Origin: Bacteroidia bacterium
GTDB lineage: Bacteria > Bacteroidota > Bacteroidia > B-17B0 > Aurantibacillaceae
Direction: 5' to 3'
Assembly: GCA_021740825.1 (NCBI GenBank)
Contig: JAIOZA010000014.1
Coordinates: forward strand, 1-64,000
DNA length: 64,000 nt
Shown here: in pieces, positions 31,525-39,717 of the stretch
Layout of the letters: each line of letters starts with the position of its first letter
Numbering within the stretch: position 1 is the stretch's first letter
Notes under the pieces: generated by a model
Seen by the model: only the letters and a program-made list of their open reading frames with translations
Database searches by the model: none
What the model was told of the DNA's origin: nothing
Program-made: the position numbers and the translations under genes

Positions 31525-33189
31525 ATGAAATTAACCTTAATTTTTTTAGCAAGTTTATACATTGACATAGCTAATTCACAAACATTTGATTTTTTAAACA
31601 TTAACCAAGTTAAAGCAATGGTTAATAGTAGTGGTGATTTTAATTGGGATCCCTCATCTAATTTTAATGTAGGTTATGAATGCCCAATTGTAGGTCAGAA
31701 ATATTGGGCTCCTGCCAGATTATGGCTCGGAGGACTGGATGCTGGTGGTCAATTACATGTAGCTGCTCAAACTTACCGCCAAGCTGGTTTTGACTTTTGG
31801 GCAGGTCCATTAACGACAAGTAGTGCTTCAACTAATTCTCTAACAGTTAGTCAATATGACCGAGTGTGGAAATTAAACAAATCGGATATAGACGATTTTT
31901 TAATCAACCTAGCTAATGGAAATGTACAAAATGGGAGTTTCATTCCTGCTCCAGATTTATTATCGTGGCCTGGTAATGGTGATATCAGTCAGAATTATTC
32001 TGCAACATTAGCACCCTTTTTTGATGCAGACGGAGACGGTTTTTACAATCCAATGTCGGGAGATTATCCTATTATTAAAGGAGACCAAGCTATTTATACT
32101 ATTTTTAATGATAATTTTTCAAATCATCAAAGCTCTCTTTCAAGTGCTATTGGAGCGGAATTTCATCTCATGGCATATGCTTATGGACCTTGCACTATAA
32201 CAAGCAGTAACGACTTTTTAAACTATACAACCTTTTATAATTTTAAAATTATAAACCGAAGTTCTACCACACTGCTTAACACTTATGCAAGTTTATTTAA
32301 TGACATTGATTTATGGGCATATATAGATGATTATGTAGGATGTGATGTTGCTGATCATTACTCCTATTTTTATGATAGTCCAACAGCCACATATAACCAA
32401 CCTGCTATTGGAATTGTTCAGTTAAAAGGTCCGATTAATACCACAAATAATATTGATGATAATGGAGACGGTATTACTGATGAACCTGGTGAAAATATGA
32501 GTATGACAAATTTCATGTATTTTAATAACTCATTTTCAAATGTACAACCTTCTCAGTCTGATCCAAGCAATGGTGTTGAGTATTATCATTATATGAGGAG
32601 TTTATGGAGAGATGCAAGTCCTTTAACCTGTGGTGGAAATGGTTATGGGGGAAGTATTCCAACAAATTTTGCGTATTCAAACAACACCTATTCCAACAGT
32701 CCATGCGGATCAGGTAGTTGGGTAGAAAATGGCATAGGAAGTGATAAAAAAAGCGTGATGAGTTCTGGACCCTACACACTGCAGCCTGGAGAAATAGTTG
32801 AATTAGAATATGCTTACATTCTTGCTTTTGATAGCATTACAAATAGTCCTTTAACAAAATTAGATTTAGCGGTTCAAAATTTACATTCTATTTATAACTC
32901 AACTCTAAATCAATGCTTAAATACAAGTGTGAAAGAACAAAATAATCAAATGGACTATTTACTCTCACCAAATCCAACAAACGGACAATTAAATATTGAA
33001 TTCAACAAAGCAACTACCAACATTTCGATTGAAATTATCGATGCCCTAGGAAAAAAATTAATTCAGCAAAATCTGAAGGTGCTGAATCAAACAACAATTG
33101 ATGTTAGTAGTCTAAGTTCGGGTATATATTTTTTAAAATTAACATCAGAAGGAAATAGCTCTACTAAAAAATTTATTAAAGTGTTTTAG
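31525..33189 (+). CDS. T9SS C-terminal sorting domain surface protein
   Basis: 554 aa; signal peptide; FDADGDGFYNPMSGDYPIIKGDQAIY; C-terminal LSPNPTNGQLNIEFN...LSSGIYFLKLTSEGNSSTKKFIKVF. Confidence 0.87.
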   Translation: MKLTLIFLASLYIDIANSQTFDFLNINQVKAMVNSSGDFNWDPSSNFNVGYECPIVGQKYWAPARLWLGGLDAGGQLHVAAQTYRQAGFDFWAGPLTTSSASTNSLTVSQYDRVWKLNKSDIDDFLINLANGNVQNGSFIPAPDLLSWPGNGDISQNYSATLAPFFDADGDGFYNPMSGDYPIIKGDQAIYTIFNDNFSNHQSSLSSAIGAEFHLMAYAYGPCTITSSNDFLNYTTFYNFKIINRSSTTLLNTYASLFNDIDLWAYIDDYVGCDVADHYSYFYDSPTATYNQPAIGIVQLKGPINTTNNIDDNGDGITDEPGENMSMTNFMYFNNSFSNVQPSQSDPSNGVEYYHYMRSLWRDASPLTCGGNGYGGSIPTNFAYSNNTYSNSPCGSGSWVENGIGSDKKSVMSSGPYTLQPGEIVELEYAYILAFDSITNSPLTKLDLAVQNLHSIYNSTLNQCLNTSVKEQNNQMDYLLSPNPTNGQLNIEFNKATTNISIEIIDALGKKLIQQNLKVLNQTTIDVSSLSSGIYFLKLTSEGNSSTKKFIKVF

Positions 33190-33412
33190 TCTTGTAATAA
33201 ATGACCCTATAATGGATATTTTATTCATGGTATATTATTTAAAGTTTTTTATTTTATCTTTCTTTTTCCTTGACGAAAAAGAAACAAAAAGTGAAGACAA
33301 TTCGCCAACCACCATCTACCCCGCAAAAGCTTGCCAAAATGGCGGTTCGCATCGAATTGACAAATGTCAGCCGCACCATTACAAGCGGATGAGAAACTTA
33401 TATAAAACAATA

Positions 33413-33700
33413 TTAAATAGTTGTTAAAAGCTTTTCAAACTCTTCTTCTGACGACAATTCGCATGTAGTTCCAACATCATGCATTAAATCATAAATAAAA
33501 TTTCTATCAGGTAATATTTTGGCGATATGTTTTGTAACAAATGCTTTGCTTCCAATAAAACTAATTTCATCAAATTCATTATTGCTAATAATTTTAAAAT
33601 AATTCTTATTGTTTTTGTATTTACGATAGTTTGGAAAAGTAATTTCTGATTTTATGTCACCCTGAGCAGAGTCGAAGGGTACTTCTTTTTTAAAATTCAT
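33413..33700 (-). CDS. Small hypothetical protein containing a translated palindromic-repeat segment (VPFDSAQGDIK)
   Basis: 95-aa ORF; the N-terminal part is encoded by the GTACCCTTCGACTCTGCTCAGGGTGAC repeat. Confidence 0.5.
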   Translation of the reverse strand: MNFKKEVPFDSAQGDIKSEITFPNYRKYKNNKNYFKIISNNEFDEISFIGSKAFVTKHIAKILPDRNFIYDLMHDVGTTCELSSEEEFEKLLTTI

Positions 33701-33714
33701 ATGAGATGTTTCGT

Positions 33715-33830
33715 TTAAGGATCGTTATTAATTCCTGAATTATGTTCAAACAATCGTCTTTCAATATCATTTGTTATTCCGGTGTAATATGATTTATCAG
33801 AACATTTTAATATATATATACAAAGTAATT
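33715..33830 (-). pseudogene. GIY-YIG endonuclease remnant (N-terminal half only)
   Basis: Minus-strand reading YILKCSDKSYYTGITNDIERRLFEHNSGINNDP*; a typical UPF0213-like start that stops mid-domain. Confidence 0.75.
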
Positions 33831-33926
33831 AAATAGTTTCATTGGCTTTTATTGGGCTTCGACTCCGCTCAGCCTGACATACTTCGACATTTTACACCTT
33901 AGCTTGATATAACATAATTTTTTCAC

Positions 33927-33965
33927 ATAAAAAAAGTGTCCGCCAGCTGACGGACACTTTTAAGT
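33927..33965 (-). terminator. Intrinsic terminator of the DUF2723 gene
   Basis: Minus strand AAAGTGTCCGTCAGCTGGCGGACACTTTTTTTATG. Confidence 0.85.
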
Positions 33966-33975
33966 TTTTAAAAAA

Positions 33976-36900
33976 TTACAAACCTTGCGGTTGTTGTTGT
34001 GGCTGTTCGTCAGGCATTAATTCCTCCATCGGAACAACAGCCGTTAAACGTTTCATTAATTCCTTTGAATGTGCATCTTCTTTAAATTGTTCAGCTAACA
34101 TTACCAAACGGCGCATAATTTCTTTTGCTTGGTCAACTTCTCTATTAAATGCTGCACGACGAATAGGCTTTTGTGCTTTATACACCTGTAAGTCATTTTC
34201 AAAAATAGTAAATAATTTTCCAGACAATTCAATGGCTTTTTTCTTATTCCCAATTTGGTAATAACATGCAATAACTGTGTAAAGTGTAGCTTCGTAGCGC
34301 ACGTTTTCATCAGGCATTTTTGCTAAACATAAATCCAATACTTTTTCAGCTTTTTGTTTTTGACCTTTATTAATAAGTGCACCGGCTAACGTTGCCATTT
34401 GCATGCGCATATTTGAAGCCATACGTGTACAGTTTTCATCTAAACTAACACCTGGCTGATCTAAACCACCCCAGGCAAATTTATTCATAATGTTGTCGTA
34501 CATGATGTCAGTATTTACACGTCCACCTTGAGCCATTTCATTTTCTGTATTTTTAATTGGAGTTAAGCGATAGGCTAAACCTTCTAATTGAAAATACTCT
34601 TCTAATCCTAAATAAGCTTCAGAGCCTGTTGTTACAGCAAAATAAATAGGACGTTTCCAATCGTTATGTGCAATTAAATCAAATACCATTAAATCGTTTT
34701 TAGTTAAGTACTGACGATTGATAGTCCATTTTATAGATTTTACTAAACGCGCGGTGTCTTTTACAGTAATAACTTTTTCACGCATAACTTTAGCGGAATC
34801 TACAGATACATAAAATGTTTTAGCCGGAAAATAATCTAACGGTTTATTTCCGTAATCTAGTTTATTTTCTAGATCATCCGATACTACAAAGTCAATTGCT
34901 TTTTTCAAACTCATTGGCCCTGCGCCTTTATCCATAATGTATACAACCTCACGTTTACTTTGTGTGTATTTTTCTTCAGGTATTGTAAATGGCACTGGTG
35001 CTGATTCGTATGCCGCGCGGCGCATTTGATTTATGTACCAATCTGTTTGTAGTAAACTTAAATTCACAACACGCACATCTGTTCTAATACCCTCCACCTC
35101 TTGTGCATACCATAAAGGGAATGTATCGTTATCGCCATTTGTAAATAAAATAGCGTTAGGTGCACAGGTATTTAAATAGTTTACAGCAAAATCTCTGCTC
35201 ATGGTTCGTTTAGAGCGATTATGATCATCCCATCCTTCTGCAGCCATTAGCGAAGGAATTATTAAACCCAAAACAGTTGCTAAAAGCGAGGCAGTTTTGG
35301 CATTTGTTTTTTTGCTTAACAAATCAAAAATAAATAATACCCCAAAACCTATCCAGATACTAAACGCATAGAATGACGCGGCATAAGCATAATCACGTTC
35401 ACGTGGTTGGTAAGGGTATTGATTTAAGTAAATAACAATGGCTAAACCAGTTAACAAAAATAAGAGCGCCACTACCCAAGTATCACCTTTATTATTTTTT
35501 AATTGAAATAAAAATCCAAACAGTCCTAAAATAAAAGGTAAGGCATAAAATGAATTGCTAGCTAAGTTATTTGATGCAGCGTGCGGAACAAATGATGTAT
35601 CTGTATCTAGAATATAATCATCTAAGCCGCTCAACCCGGTTTTCCAATTACCTTCTAAAGGGTTACCATTTAGCCCTTGAATATCGTTTTGACGACCAAT
35701 AAAATTCCATGCAAAATAACGTAAGTACATATATTTTACTTGGTAGCTAATAAAGTAGGTTAAGTTAGCTGTAAATGTTGGAATTTGAACTTCTTCCAAC
35801 TGCCCACTTTGTTCGTTCATTTTTTGCTTTGTTTTATGATGACTTTGCACATCTCCCCAATAGCGATAGGCTGCTTCGTGGTTTCCTTGCTGGCTCCACA
35901 TACGAGGAAATACAGTACAATATTCATCTTCATAAGCTGGCACTGATTTTTTACGATCGTCAACTACGGCATATTTTTGGGATTTTTCATCCTTTGCATA
36001 AATAGGATCTTTATCACCAAAATACTGTTGCGATTTTGTTGGCGCATTATAGTAATTACCATACGTTAAAGGAAAATCTCCGTATTGCTCACGATTTAAA
36101 TACGACAACATGGTAATTGCATTTTCGGGATCGTTTTCATCCATGGGGGTATTAGCTTGCGAACGAATAATTAAAACAAAGAAAGATGAATACCCAATTA
36201 ATAAAGATGTAAAACTTATTAAAATAACATTTAACGTATTATTACTTTTTGATTTTAAATAATTAATACCATACAGCATACCACCCAGTACTAACAACCT
36301 TGTAAACATGGCAGATACGCCATAGCCAGAAATAACAACTAAAAACGTAAATACAATAGCCGTATAAAAACCTAATTTATAGTACGATTCTTTTTTCTTT
36401 ACCGTATACATAATTAGAGACGCCAGCGCAACAAACAATAACAGGAAATAAAATATAGAACCAATATTAAAGCCCATATGTAATTTATTTACAAAAAACA
36501 CTTCAAAATCAGCAGCAAATTTTACAATTTTTGGAATCATAATGTTTTGAATACCGCCTAACAATACCAACGAAATAATCCCCGTAATGAAAAACGATTT
36601 CCAAGTAAACACATGTTTTTTGTAATAATAAATAAAACAAATGGCAGGAATTGCTAATAAATTTAATAAATGGACACCAATTGATAATCCCATTAAATAG
36701 GCAATAACCACTAACCAACGCATTGCGCCAATGGGGTTTGTGGTATCTTCTTCTTCCCATTTAAGCACTGCCCAAAAAACTAAAGCTGTAAAAAAAGAGG
36801 ACATGGCGTATACCTCGCCTTCAACAGCCGAAAACCAAAACGAGTCAGAAAAAGTATAAGCTAAACCACCAACAATACCAGCGCCAATTACGGCCCATTG

Positions 36901-37248
36901 TTTACCCGAAGTAAATTCTTCTCCTTTTTTAACTATAGTTTTGATGCCTAAGCGTGTAATACTCCAAAATAAAAATAATATGGTGAACGAACTGCATAAG
37001 GCCGACATCACATTAATCATTTTACCAGCTAATGCTGGATCGCCACCTGCTAATAAAGCAAACATACGCCCAACAATCATAAAGAAAGGCGCTCCGGGAG
37101 GGTGACCAACTTCTAATTTATATGCACAGGCAATATACTCGCCGCAATCCCAAAAACTGGCTGTTGGCTCAATGGTTGATACATAGGTAATTGTGGCAAG
37201 GGCGAAAACAATCCACCCAATAATGTTATTTAATTTTTTAAACTGCAT
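33976..37248 (-). CDS. DUF2723-family polytopic membrane protein (protein O-mannosyltransferase-like)
   Basis: 1090 aa; YVSTIEPTASFWDCGEYIACAYKLEVGHPPGAPFFMIVGRMFALLAGGDPALAGKMINVMSAL is the family signature; many TM helices and a TPR-like C-terminal region. Confidence 0.9.
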   Translation of the reverse strand: MQFKKLNNIIGWIVFALATITYVSTIEPTASFWDCGEYIACAYKLEVGHPPGAPFFMIVGRMFALLAGGDPALAGKMINVMSALCSSFTILFLFWSITRLGIKTIVKKGEEFTSGKQWAVIGAGIVGGLAYTFSDSFWFSAVEGEVYAMSSFFTALVFWAVLKWEEEDTTNPIGAMRWLVVIAYLMGLSIGVHLLNLLAIPAICFIYYYKKHVFTWKSFFITGIISLVLLGGIQNIMIPKIVKFAADFEVFFVNKLHMGFNIGSIFYFLLLFVALASLIMYTVKKKESYYKLGFYTAIVFTFLVVISGYGVSAMFTRLLVLGGMLYGINYLKSKSNNTLNVILISFTSLLIGYSSFFVLIIRSQANTPMDENDPENAITMLSYLNREQYGDFPLTYGNYYNAPTKSQQYFGDKDPIYAKDEKSQKYAVVDDRKKSVPAYEDEYCTVFPRMWSQQGNHEAAYRYWGDVQSHHKTKQKMNEQSGQLEEVQIPTFTANLTYFISYQVKYMYLRYFAWNFIGRQNDIQGLNGNPLEGNWKTGLSGLDDYILDTDTSFVPHAASNNLASNSFYALPFILGLFGFLFQLKNNKGDTWVVALLFLLTGLAIVIYLNQYPYQPRERDYAYAASFYAFSIWIGFGVLFIFDLLSKKTNAKTASLLATVLGLIIPSLMAAEGWDDHNRSKRTMSRDFAVNYLNTCAPNAILFTNGDNDTFPLWYAQEVEGIRTDVRVVNLSLLQTDWYINQMRRAAYESAPVPFTIPEEKYTQSKREVVYIMDKGAGPMSLKKAIDFVVSDDLENKLDYGNKPLDYFPAKTFYVSVDSAKVMREKVITVKDTARLVKSIKWTINRQYLTKNDLMVFDLIAHNDWKRPIYFAVTTGSEAYLGLEEYFQLEGLAYRLTPIKNTENEMAQGGRVNTDIMYDNIMNKFAWGGLDQPGVSLDENCTRMASNMRMQMATLAGALINKGQKQKAEKVLDLCLAKMPDENVRYEATLYTVIACYYQIGNKKKAIELSGKLFTIFENDLQVYKAQKPIRRAAFNREVDQAKEIMRRLVMLAEQFKEDAHSKELMKRLTAVVPMEELMPDEQPQQQPQGL

Positions 37249-37329
37249 ATATTTATTTTAATAAGCTATAAGATGCGAATTTAACTAAAAAATGGCGTTA
37301 TTATGAACGAAAGTTTTTTTTATGAATTA

Positions 37330-37359
37330 TTTGTTAATGAATTATTTTTGCTATTTTTG
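37330..37359 (+). promoter_or_regulatory. Putative promoter of tRNA-Gln
   Basis: TTTG, 18-nt spacer, TATTTTTG (TAnnTTTG). Confidence 0.6.
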
Positions 37360-37386
37360 TCGCCCAAACTTGAATTGAGTTTGAAT

Positions 37387-37459
37387 TGTCCGATGGTGTA
37401 ACTGGCAACACGACTGATTTTGGTTCAGTAGAGTCTAGGTTCGAGCCCTAGTCGGACAA
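37387..37459 (+). tRNA. tRNA-Gln (TTG)
   Basis: TGTCCGA/TCGGACA acceptor stem (U1-A72), anticodon loop TTTTGGT between ACTGA/TCAGT, TTCGAGC T-loop. Confidence 0.93.
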
Positions 37460-37465
37460 CAAAAA

Positions 37466-37499
37466 AACCCTCCTAATCAATGATTAAGAGGGTTTTTTT
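37466..37499 (+). terminator. Intrinsic terminator after tRNA-Gln
   Basis: AACCCTCCTAATCAATGATTAAGAGGGTTTTTTT. Confidence 0.85.
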
Positions 37500-37512
37500 A
37501 GTTTAAAACATT

Positions 37513-37857
37513 TTATTTAAAACCGTTTCTTGTCAAAATATCCTTAATGTGATTGTTTGTAATTGTCTCTGTGTCGCTTTTATCGTAAATAGTAACTAAA
37601 ACTACTCCATGCTTAACCAAATTAATAACTAACTCGTAAACAATTAATCTTGCCCCACCACTTTTGCCTTTACCTTTAGATTTTATTGAAATTCTAATTT
37701 TACGGACATTACTACCTAAATCGATTCCTATGTTTGGATTAGCAATATAATCTGATTTAAACTCTCTTAAATCATCTGGTAACGAATGATACTTTTTCTT
37801 GAGTCGTTTAAACTCTTTTTCAAACTCATGAGTCGTTAAAAATTCAATCTTACTCAT
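37513..37857 (-). CDS. RelE/HigB-like type II toxin (putative mRNA interferase)
   Basis: 114 aa; EFLTTHEFEKEFKRLKKKYHSLPDDLREF...KIRISIKSKGKGKSGGARLIVYELV...VTIYDKSD; overlaps the upstream antitoxin gene. Confidence 0.82.
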   Translation of the reverse strand: MSKIEFLTTHEFEKEFKRLKKKYHSLPDDLREFKSDYIANPNIGIDLGSNVRKIRISIKSKGKGKSGGARLIVYELVINLVKHGVVLVTIYDKSDTETITNNHIKDILTRNGFK

Positions 37858-38044
37858 TTAACAAATCATCCAAAGTTTTTGCTTTTCTTTTACCATTTAT
37901 AATTTGCTTCAAATCTTTTAAGCCTCTATCAATACTTTGAGCAGTTTCGTTTTCAATAACGGGTTTATCCCCTAACTTTTTAGCGAGTTCAAATAGCAAC
38001 TTAATGTTTGATTTTGATTTAGATTGTATTACTAATGTTTCCAT
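37850..38044 (-). CDS. Putative antitoxin
   Basis: 64 aa; small protein 5' to and overlapping the RelE-like toxin gene by 8 nt; METLVIQSKSKSNIKLLFELAKKLGDKP. Confidence 0.75.
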   Translation of the reverse strand: METLVIQSKSKSNIKLLFELAKKLGDKPVIENETAQSIDRGLKDLKQIINGKRKAKTLDDLLNE

Positions 38045-38100
38045 ACAGCTAATTTACAAAAAAATAATGAGGAATAAAATGACCTTTTAAAAAATTTAGT

Positions 38101-38169
38101 GATGGTGTAACTGGCAACACGACTGATTTTGGTTCAGTAGAGTCTAGGTTCGAGCCCTAGGCGGACAAC
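38101..38169 (+). pseudogene. tRNA-Gln (TTG) pseudogene, 5' acceptor strand missing
   Basis: 69-nt copy of 37392-37460 with one mismatch (t to g at 38161); the preceding 7 nt do not pair with GCGGACA. Confidence 0.85.
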
Positions 38170-38182
38170 GATTTAAATTAAT

Positions 38183-38213
38183 AAACCCTTGAAAATCAAT
38201 TTTTCAAGGGTTT
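38183..38213 (+). terminator. Hairpin/terminator after the tRNA-Gln pseudogene
   Basis: AAACCCTTGAAAA-TCAA-TTTTTCAAGGGTTT. Confidence 0.65.
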
Positions 38214-38282
38214 ATTGTTTTTGATACATAAAATAGTTTCACCGGATAGTTTTATACCAAATCATTGTTTTAATTTATTTGG

Positions 38283-38400
38283 GCGTGTCCCATTCCGCCA
38301 GCTGGCGGATCGGGTCAGGCTTTCACTTCAATCTTTTAATACCTTCGCTAACGCTATATATTAAAAGGATTTACGTTCTTTCCTTCACGCAGTTTTATTT
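38283..38400. repeat. Structured intergenic repeat-like element
   Basis: Perfect 14-bp palindrome CCGCCAGCTGGCGG and hairpin CTTTTAATA...TATTAAAAG; no convincing CDS. Confidence 0.5.
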
Positions 38401-38421
38401 GCAATTTAGTATTTTTCGCCA

Positions 38422-38539
38422 CTGTTGGTGTTATCACCAACAGCTATTTTTTTTGGTAGCCTTTTTCTCGTGCTACTACTAATTTTATAAGCAGTAGTAT
38501 AAGTTATACAATTGTATTTGTTGGTGATAACACCAACAA
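38422..38539. repeat. Pair of 22-bp palindromes in mirrored orientation
   Basis: CTGTTGGTGTTATCACCAACAG at 38422-38443 and TTGTTGGTGATAACACCAACAA at 38518-38539. Confidence 0.75.
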
Positions 38540-38666
38540 GGGCAGTAGTATTCCAATTAAATTATTTTTGTAATGGCAGACAAAGCAATTATCTTTGCTA
38601 TATGCTGGTTTGTAAACATAGTTGCAAATCAAACAAAGTTAAGAGCTACATTGATTAAATAGGAAA

Positions 38667-39152
38667 ATGCAAATAAGGAAATCTACCATAGCAGATCTTG
38701 ATGAGATCATGAAAATTTATGATTATGCTAGAACGTATATGGCTGCTAATGGAAACGCCAATCAATGGTTAGATGGCTATCCACAAAGAGAATTGGTTAT
38801 TTCAGACATATCAAACGGAAAAAGTTATGTTTGCTATAACGACAGCACTATTCTAGGAACGTTTTATTTTGGAATTGAAGCAGAGCCAACCTATAAATAC
38901 ATTTATGAAGGTAATTGGATTAATGATGAAAAATACGGAGTTATTCATAGAATAGCTACAAATGGCATTCAAAAAGGAATTGCAGCGCAGTGCATAAATT
39001 GGTGCATGGCAGAGGTTGGCAATATTAGAATTGATACCCATAAACAAAATATTCCGATGCAAAAAGTGCTTACAAGATGCGAGTTTTCCTATTGTGGCAT
39101 TGTGTTTATGCAAAATGGGGATGAAAGAATTGCTTTCCAAAAATTGGGGTAA
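38667..39152 (+). CDS. GNAT-family N-acetyltransferase
   Basis: 161 aa; MQIRKSTIADLDEIMKIYDYARTYMAANGNANQW...IHRIATNGIQKGIAAQCINWC...IRIDTHKQNIPMQKVLTRCEFSYCG. Confidence 0.88.
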   Translation: MQIRKSTIADLDEIMKIYDYARTYMAANGNANQWLDGYPQRELVISDISNGKSYVCYNDSTILGTFYFGIEAEPTYKYIYEGNWINDEKYGVIHRIATNGIQKGIAAQCINWCMAEVGNIRIDTHKQNIPMQKVLTRCEFSYCGIVFMQNGDERIAFQKLG

Positions 39153-39173
39153 AGATTAGAATGAATTATTCTC

Positions 39174-39206
39174 AAAAAAAAGCAGGCTACTTGCGTGCCT
39201 GCTTTT
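39174..39206 (-). terminator. Intrinsic terminator, stronger on the minus strand
   Basis: AAGCAGGC-ACGCAAGTA-GCCTGCTT followed by T-run on minus; only four T on the plus side. Confidence 0.8.
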
Positions 39207-39700
39207 CCGATTTGATTCAAGTTTTTCATGTAGTAAAACACTTAAACCTGTATTCTTTCTTTCGTAATTGAAATCGAAATAAATGCAATCGGTTTTTAAG
39301 CCGGCTTCGGATTTTACAGTTTAATCTCGTTTTTTATAACGATTATTTCTGCTTCAATCAGTCATGCAGGTTACCCTTACATGATGCAGCTTTTTCTGCC
39401 TTTGAACATAAGAACCGAAATTCTTACATCTATACACTATTTCAGTCCCATCTAAAATAAACGGATATACAACGTACTTCGGACAATGCTTTTTAAATAT
39501 TCATCATCTGGCTAATTATGGATTTGCACCTTAACTAACATCAGCTCTCGCTGCCTTTGCGTTTGACAGTTTAAAAAATTTATTACAATTTTTTGTTTCT
39601 GCTCTAACCAATATTTAAGAACGACTTCTTCAACTAAGACAATGTAAAGGTAAGTTATCCTTAAAGTGAATACTGTGATAGAGCGCATTTAATAGTATGA
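39207..39700 (-). ncRNA. Candidate structured ncRNA or long structured 3' UTR
   Basis: About 500 nt without a plausible ORF, several local hairpins, ends at a minus-oriented terminator; no RNA family recognised. Confidence 0.35.
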
Positions 39701-39717
39701 TTGATTTAGCAAGCAAT

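Noticed and set aside
33212-33427. 71-aa ORF with SFFFLDEKETKSED
   Set aside because: Looks like a translated intergenic repeat (TTTTTCCTTGACGAAAAAGAAAC hairpin); no credible protein features.
38279-38482. 67-aa ORF MGVSHSASWRIGSGFHFN...
   Set aside because: Translates the palindromic intergenic element; low-complexity tail; judged a repeat, not a gene.
39481-39540. Possible cobalamin riboswitch (GGTGCAAATCC and AGCCAGATGATG on the minus strand)
   Set aside because: The spacing and surrounding core do not fit the riboswitch, and no B12-related gene lies downstream.
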